Positions 5,972-9,938 of a DNA stretch of 9,938 nt are shown here, piece after piece. This DNA comes from Hydrogenophaga sp. (GTDB lineage: Bacteria; Pseudomonadota; Gammaproteobacteria; Burkholderiales; Burkholderiaceae_C). Both the position numbers and the translations under genes were made by a program. The stretch lies in contig JAUXXN010000526.1 in NCBI GenBank assembly GCA_030684755.1, positions 1 through 9,938 of the forward strand, read 5' to 3'. Numbering within the stretch: the stretch's first letter is position 1; the number at the start of each line of letters is the position of its first letter. The notes beneath the pieces were generated by a model. It was given only the letters and a program-made list of their open reading frames with translations, was not told the DNA's origin and made no database searches.

Positions 5972-7099
5972 ATGAAACCTTGGCGACACAGCTTGCGCGC
6001 CGCAACACTGGCCCTTGCCTGCATGGGTTGGATGCAGGCGATGGCCGCGTCCATCACCGTGGGGCAGGTGGCCCCGCTGTCGGGGCGAGAGGCGGTGCAA
6101 GGCCGGGCCTACGCCGCCGGACTCAAGCTCGCACTAGACCAAGCCAACAAGGCCGGGGTGGGTGGACACCGCTTCACCCTGGTCAGTGAAAACGACGGAG
6201 GTCGGCCAGAGGAAACCGCCGCACTCACCAACAAACTGGTGGCCGAGCACAAGCCGCTGGTACTCGCTGGCTTCTTTGGCAACCAGAACATCAGCGAACT
6301 GGTGGCCAGCGGCCTGCTGGAGCGCGAAAAGCTTGCGTTGGTGGGCTACCGCATCACCGAACTGGACACACCATCGCCCTGGCTCTACAACGTGCGCGCC
6401 AACCTGCGCGACGAGGTGCAGCGCATGGCCCAGCACCTGGCCACCATCGGCATCACCCGCCTGGGCTTGTTACACGAAGACGGTCCCGGGGCCGAAGCGC
6501 TGGCCACCACCGTCGAGGGCATCGCGCGCGCGGCTGGCCAGCAGGTGCAACTGCGCGCCACCTACGCCGCAGGCACCAACCGGGTGGACAAAGCGGTGGA
6601 GGCGTTTCTGGCCAAGCCTCCGCAGGCCATCCTCATCTTGGCATCGGGTGCGGCCACCGCCGCTTTCATTGAGGAATACCGCATCGGCGGCGGGGCGGCC
6701 CAGCTGTTTGCCCAGTCGGGCGCCGACGTGGAACAACTTTCTCGCAGACTGGGCGAGGAGACGCTTCGCGGCGTGGTCATTGCACAAGTCACGCCCAACC
6801 CCTACCGCCTGGTAGGCCGTCTGGCCAAGGAGTTGTCCGATGCCGTGGGTGCACAAAAAGAGCTGGAGCCCATGCTCAGCTACGCCATGATGGAGGGCTA
6901 CATTGCCGGAAAAGTGATCGTCGAGGCCGCACGCCGCATGGGCACCCAGGCCAGCCGCGAAGCCTTTGTGGCCGCACTCAACAGCATCGACGCTCTCGAC
7001 CTCGGCGGCTACCGCATCGGCTACCGCAGCGGCCAGCGCCAAGGCTCACGCTTTGTGGACATGACCATCCTCAGCGCCACTGGGCGGGTTCGGCATTGA
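5972..7099 (+). CDS. Periplasmic ABC substrate-binding protein, branched-chain amino acid (Peripla_BP_6) type
   Basis: A 375-residue protein with an export signal: basic start (MKPWRHSLRA), hydrophobic core and a likely signal peptidase I site AMA-A after residue 25. The mature part begins ITVGQVAPLSG, continues with GLKLALDQANKAGVGG and the ENDGGRPEET region, and has the two-lobed pattern of LivJ-like receptors (VLAGFFGNQNISELV; IGITRLGLLHEDGPGAEAL; LSYAMMEGYIAGKVIVEAAR near the end). Such proteins bind amino acids, amides, aromatic acids or urea and deliver them to a membrane permease. No permease or ATPase gene lies in the window, so it either works with a distant transporter or serves as a sensor receptor. 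It starts with a good AGGAG site and is divergent to the MMPL gene; both could share regulation. Ligand is unknown. No defect is visible. Confidence 0.9.
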   Translation: MKPWRHSLRAATLALACMGWMQAMAASITVGQVAPLSGREAVQGRAYAAGLKLALDQANKAGVGGHRFTLVSENDGGRPEETAALTNKLVAEHKPLVLAGFFGNQNISELVASGLLEREKLALVGYRITELDTPSPWLYNVRANLRDEVQRMAQHLATIGITRLGLLHEDGPGAEALATTVEGIARAAGQQVQLRATYAAGTNRVDKAVEAFLAKPPQAILILASGAATAAFIEEYRIGGGAAQLFAQSGADVEQLSRRLGEETLRGVVIAQVTPNPYRLVGRLAKELSDAVGAQKELEPMLSYAMMEGYIAGKVIVEAARRMGTQASREAFVAALNSIDALDLGGYRIGYRSGQRQGSRFVDMTILSATGRVRH

Positions 7100-7503
7100 G
7101 CGGCGACAAGGCTGGGTGACCTGTTCGGTGCACAGGTGGGCGGCATCGGTTCCGTCTTTTGTGGACTGGTGAGCACCCAGACAGGCTTGCCCGGTGGTGA
7201 AGTCTTCGGGGGCCACTTGGTCCACCAAAGTCCGTCTGGATGCAAACGATTTTTGCAGCATTCGAGCCTGGACGAGGCGTCAAGGTGAAGCACCGAACTT
7301 CCAGGCAACCGTACCGACATAAAGGCAGTGCTGGCAGTGCTGGCAGAAATCAGCCATTTCTGGCACAAAACCGGCCTGCCATGGCGTGCCGCCAGCGATA
7401 CCGACGCACGCAAAGGGTTGAATTGATTCAACTTTTCTGAATACGCTCCGGTGGCATGGGTCTTGATGGGTGAAGTGCATACACACGGCACAAGGAACCC
7501 ACC
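7100..7503. other. 404-nt intergenic region upstream of cydA with several short repeats
   Basis: No reading frame here has a credible start signal or recognisable protein. Visible structure: a hairpin ACCTGT/ACAGGT (7119-7124, 7132-7137) just after the preceding stop, without a T run; a dyad TGCAAA/TTTGCA around 7242-7258; a tandem GGCAGTGCT (7324-7332 and 7333-7341) with a partial third copy; a hairpin CAGAAAT/ATTTCTG (7344-7350, 7356-7362); and the FNR-like palindrome listed separately. The 3' part is the leader and promoter of cydAB. Confidence 0.55.
7417..7432 (+). promoter_or_regulatory. Palindromic FNR/ANR-type box upstream of cydAB
   Basis: GTTGAATTGATTCAAC is palindromic except for its central two bases. 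Its core TTGA-N6-TCAA (7418-7431) has the geometry of the FNR/ANR box (TTGAT-N4-ATCAA), differing at the inner base of each half-site. The centre is about 79 nt before the cydA start, leaving room for a promoter and a 5' leader. Oxygen-sensing FNR-type regulators control cytochrome bd oxidase operons in many proteobacteria; activation or repression here is inferred, and no clear -10 element was identified. Confidence 0.55.
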
Positions 7504-8916
7504 ATGTTCGACCTCCCCGACGCGCTACTGTTGGCGCGCATCCAGTTTGCGTTCACCGTGAGCTTTCACTTCTTGTTTCCAGCCATCACGATCGGCTTGG
7601 CCAGTTACCTTGCGGTGCTTGAGGGTCTGTGGCTCAAGACGGGCCGCGAAGACTACATGAACCTGTTCCGTTACTGGATCAAGATCTTCGCGCTGTTCTT
7701 TGCCATGGGGGTGGTCTCGGGCATCGTCATGTCGTACCAGTTCGGCACCAACTGGGCGGTGTTCTCCGACAAGGCGGGCCCCATCATCGGCCCGCTGATG
7801 GCCTACGAGGTGCTGACCGCTTTCTTCCTTGAGGCGGGTTTCTTAGGCGTGATGCTGTTCGGCATGAACCGTGTGGGCAAAAAGCTGCACTTCACCGCCA
7901 CGCTGATGGTGGCGCTCGGCACCTTCGTCTCGGCGTTCTGGATCCTTTCGGTCAACAGCTGGATGCAGACCCCGGCTGGCTACACCATGAACGCCAATGG
8001 CCAGTTCATTTCAGCCGGTAGCTGGTTGACCATCATCTTCAACCCCAGTTTTCCCTACCGGCTGGTGCACACGCTCTCGGCCGCCTACCTGACCACCGCC
8101 TTCGTGGTCGGCGCCGTGGGTGCGTGGCACCTGCTGAAGGACCGCACCAACCCGCGCGCCCGCCTCATGTTCTCGATGGCCATGTGGATGGCTGCCATCG
8201 TCGCACCCCTGCAAATTTTTCTGGGTGACCTGCACGGGCTCAATACCCTGGAGCACCAACCGGTGAAGGTGATGGCCATGGAAGGCCACTACCAGAGCTA
8301 TCCGCAAGGGGCTCCCCTGATTCTGTTTGGCGTTCCCAACAGCGCCGAGGGCCGTGTGGACTACGCGGTGCAAATCCCGCAGTTGTCGTCGCTGATCCTC
8401 AAGCACGACCTGAACGTACCCATGAACGGACTGGACACCGTGCCCGTGGCCGACCACCCGCCGGTGGGCATCGTGTTCTGGGCGTTTCGCATCATGGTCG
8501 GCCTGGGCTTTCTCATGGCCGGGCTGGGCATGTGGAGCTTGTGGGCGCGTGCCCGGGGGCGCTTGTATGAATCAAGGCTTTTGCACCGTTGCGCGCTGGT
8601 GATGGGTCCGTCGGGTCTGGTCGCGGTGCTCGCGGGCTGGATCGTCACCGAGGTGGGCCGCCAGCCCTGGACCATCCAGGGCCTGATGCGCACGGCGGAG
8701 TCGGCCTCGCCGCTGGCGGCACCCGCCGTGGCGGCCTCGCTGGTGGCCTTTGTGGTCGTGTACTTCGCGGTCTTCGGCGCCGGGGTGCTTTACATCCTGA
8801 AGCTCATGGCCAAGCCACCGGTGGCGCATGAGTCGGCACCGCCCAACATTCCCGCGCGCGCCGCTGGCACCACGCCCGCCGTGGCGCTGCGCCCCACCGC
8901 CTTGGCCACCGAATAA
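7504..8916 (+). CDS. cydA: Cytochrome bd-type quinol oxidase subunit I, short Q-loop (CIO-like)
   Basis: A 470-residue inner-membrane subunit that oxidises quinol and reduces O2 to water. Residues matching the E. coli haem ligands are visible: H22 (b595/d side, AFTVSFHFLFP), H189 (b558, PYRLVHTLSAAY) and M331 (b558, FWAFRIMVGLG, with R329). Acidic residues of the oxygen-site helix are present (YEVLTAFFLEAGF, E102 and E110), as are NSWMQTPAG (151-159) and GWIVTEVGRQPW (378-389). The quinol-site segment GDLHGLNTLEHQPVKVMAMEG includes K255 and E260. From E260 to M331 is 71 residues against 136 in E. coli, so the Q-loop lacks the long insertion, as in cyanide-insensitive oxidases. The Ala/Pro-rich tail (440-470) is probably disordered. 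AAGGA at 7492-7496 sits 7 nt before the ATG. The gene leads the cydAB operon under the FNR-like box. Confidence 0.97.
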   Translation: MFDLPDALLLARIQFAFTVSFHFLFPAITIGLASYLAVLEGLWLKTGREDYMNLFRYWIKIFALFFAMGVVSGIVMSYQFGTNWAVFSDKAGPIIGPLMAYEVLTAFFLEAGFLGVMLFGMNRVGKKLHFTATLMVALGTFVSAFWILSVNSWMQTPAGYTMNANGQFISAGSWLTIIFNPSFPYRLVHTLSAAYLTTAFVVGAVGAWHLLKDRTNPRARLMFSMAMWMAAIVAPLQIFLGDLHGLNTLEHQPVKVMAMEGHYQSYPQGAPLILFGVPNSAEGRVDYAVQIPQLSSLILKHDLNVPMNGLDTVPVADHPPVGIVFWAFRIMVGLGFLMAGLGMWSLWARARGRLYESRLLHRCALVMGPSGLVAVLAGWIVTEVGRQPWTIQGLMRTAESASPLAAPAVAASLVAFVVVYFAVFGAGVLYILKLMAKPPVAHESAPPNIPARAAGTTPAVALRPTALATE

Positions 8917-8925
8917 GGAAACCCC

Positions 8926-9930
8926 ATGAACATCGACCTGACCGTCATCTGGGCCCTCATCATCGTGGTGGCCGTTTTTATCTACGTGGTGCTCGACGGT
9001 TTTGACCTCGGCATCGGCATCCTGTTCAACACCTTCAAGGTCGGCCACGAACGCGACACCGCGATGAACAGCATCGCGCCGGTGTGGGACGGCAACGAAA
9101 CCTGGCTGGTGATGGGCGGCGGCGGGCTGCTGGCGGCCTTTCCGCTGGCCTACGGCCTGATCTTCTCTGCACTGTATGCGCCCATCATTGCGATGCTGCT
9201 GGCCTTGGTGTTTCGCGGCGTGGCGTTTGAATTCCGCTGGCGCGACCCGGCCCACCGCAGCTTCTGGGACTTTGCGTTCACCGGCGGGTCGCTGCTGGCG
9301 GCGTTCTCGCAAGGCGTCATTTTGGGCGCGCTGCTACAAGGTGTGGCCATCAGCGAACGGGCCTATGCCGGTGGCTGGTGGGACTGGCTCACGCCCTTCT
9401 CGTTGCTCACCGGTGTGAGCGTGGTGGTCGCCTACGCGCTGCTCGGCTCCACTTGGCTGGTGATGAAGACCGAAGGCGCGCTGCAGCGCCAGGCCAGGGC
9501 CTTGGCCTGGTGGCTGGGCGGCGCCACGCTGGCGGCCATCGGGGCGGTCAGCATCGCCACCCTGTTCCTGAGCGCCGACTACTTCAGCAACTGGCTGAAC
9601 TGGCCCAACTTGTTGTGGGTGGCACCGGTGCCGGTGCTGGTGGCGCTGGCCAGTGTGGCCTTTGTGCGCAGTCTCAAGGCTGGCCACGAAACCGCTCCCT
9701 TTCTGCTCACGCTGGGCATCTTCTTGCTGAGTTTTGTGGGCCTGTGCATCAGCGTGTTTCCGTATGTTGTGCCGGGCGCCGTGACCATCTGGGACGCCGC
9801 CACCGACCGCAGCGGCCAGGTTTTCATGCTCTGGGGCACGGCCTTCGTGCTGCCCATGATCCTGGGCTACACCGCCTGGTCGTACTGGGTGTTTCGCGGC
9901 AAGGTCAGCTCAGACGGGTACCACGCATGA
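8926..9930 (+). CDS. cydB: Cytochrome bd-type quinol oxidase subunit II
   Basis: A 334-residue polytopic membrane protein that pairs with CydA. It has the family signatures YVVLDGFDLGIG (20-31) and NSIAPVWDGNETWLV (48-62); D27 and D55 correspond to E. coli D29 and D58 of the proton path. Its length is close to the short CIO-type subunit II and below the about 379 of E. coli CydB, agreeing with the short Q-loop of the partner. CydB binds no haem in most members and stabilises the complex. The gene starts 9 nt after cydA; AAGGAA at 8915-8920 overlaps the cydA stop codon, so translation is probably coupled. Its stop TGA overlaps a new ATG (ATGA). No defects are visible. Confidence 0.96.
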   Translation: MNIDLTVIWALIIVVAVFIYVVLDGFDLGIGILFNTFKVGHERDTAMNSIAPVWDGNETWLVMGGGGLLAAFPLAYGLIFSALYAPIIAMLLALVFRGVAFEFRWRDPAHRSFWDFAFTGGSLLAAFSQGVILGALLQGVAISERAYAGGWWDWLTPFSLLTGVSVVVAYALLGSTWLVMKTEGALQRQARALAWWLGGATLAAIGAVSIATLFLSADYFSNWLNWPNLLWVAPVPVLVALASVAFVRSLKAGHETAPFLLTLGIFLLSFVGLCISVFPYVVPGAVTIWDAATDRSGQVFMLWGTAFVLPMILGYTAWSYWVFRGKVSSDGYHA

Positions 9931-9938
9931 AAACCCCT
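9927..9938 (+). CDS. Possible start of a small third oxidase subunit gene, cut by window end
   Basis: The cydB stop is part of ATGA (9927-9930), and the overlapping ATG opens a frame reading MKTP before the window ends. Four-base start-stop overlaps are typical of coupled genes, and cydAB operons of this type are commonly followed by a single-helix small subunit (CydX or DUF2474-like). Only four codons are visible, so the identity is inference from position. Confidence 0.35.

Noticed and set aside
6014..6025. Lipobox in the signal peptide of the substrate-binding protein
   Set aside because: C17 is preceded by A-L-A without Leu/Val/Ile at -3, and a good signal peptidase I site (AMA-A) follows later, so a soluble periplasmic protein is more likely.
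5752..6057. 102-codon N-terminal extension of the MMPL frame
   Set aside because: It is rich in Cys, His and Pro, overlaps the start of the divergent substrate-binding protein gene, and the protein from 5751 already begins as a normal MMPL N-terminus.
7119..7137. Hairpin after the substrate-binding protein gene as a terminator
   Set aside because: Only six base pairs, a seven-base loop and no T run on either strand.
7240..7440. 66-codon plus-strand frame before cydA
   Set aside because: No ribosome-binding site, basic random-looking composition, and it covers the repeats and most of the FNR-like box.
1..9938. CRISPR arrays, tRNA, rRNA, complete insertion sequences
   Set aside because: No regularly spaced repeats, no tRNA- or rRNA-like sequence, and no transposase frame were seen on either strand.

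Overview
The window is GC-rich (codon third positions are mostly G or C) and reads as a chromosomal segment of a betaproteobacterium, most likely a Comamonadaceae-type Burkholderiales. That placement is inferred from protein style and codon use, not from a database match. It has two halves with different histories.

Left part, 1-3296, all on the minus strand: the remains of a type I restriction-modification island, read from right to left. It starts with a small ribbon-helix-helix regulator (3296-3087). Next comes the N-terminus of the modification subunit HsdM (from 3081), fused out of frame to the C-terminus of the specificity subunit HsdS (ending 2153). Then follow a BRO-N domain (phage antirepressor-like) protein (2109-1231), a badly deleted restriction subunit HsdR (1228-544), and a RadC/JAB protein that starts at 539 and runs off the left edge. 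Gaps between genes are 2 to 43 nt, so this looks like one operon. The three enzymatic subunits (M, S, R) are all broken by large internal deletions, whereas the regulator, the BRO-N gene and the visible part of radC are intact. The locus should neither methylate nor cut DNA. The BRO-N gene contains a 33-nt near-perfect palindrome with runs of eight G and eight C, and the regulator's upstream region carries three GTAC sites spaced one and two helical turns apart.

Middle part, 3511-7099: an MMPL/RND-type membrane transporter (minus strand, 5751-3511) and, divergently, an orphan periplasmic substrate-binding protein of the branched-chain amino acid ABC family (5972-7099, plus). They share a 220-nt intergenic region that probably holds both promoters. 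No permease or ATPase gene accompanies the binding protein.

Right part, 7504-9938, plus strand: cydA and cydB, the two main subunits of a cytochrome bd-type quinol oxidase with a short Q-loop, i.e. the cyanide-insensitive (CIO-like) branch. All expected haem ligands are present. A palindromic FNR/ANR-type box lies about 80 nt upstream of cydA, consistent with oxygen-responsive control. An ATGA overlap at the end of cydB begins another reading frame cut by the window edge, possibly the small third subunit of the oxidase. The 404-nt gap between 7100 and 7503 has no convincing gene but holds several short inverted and direct repeats.
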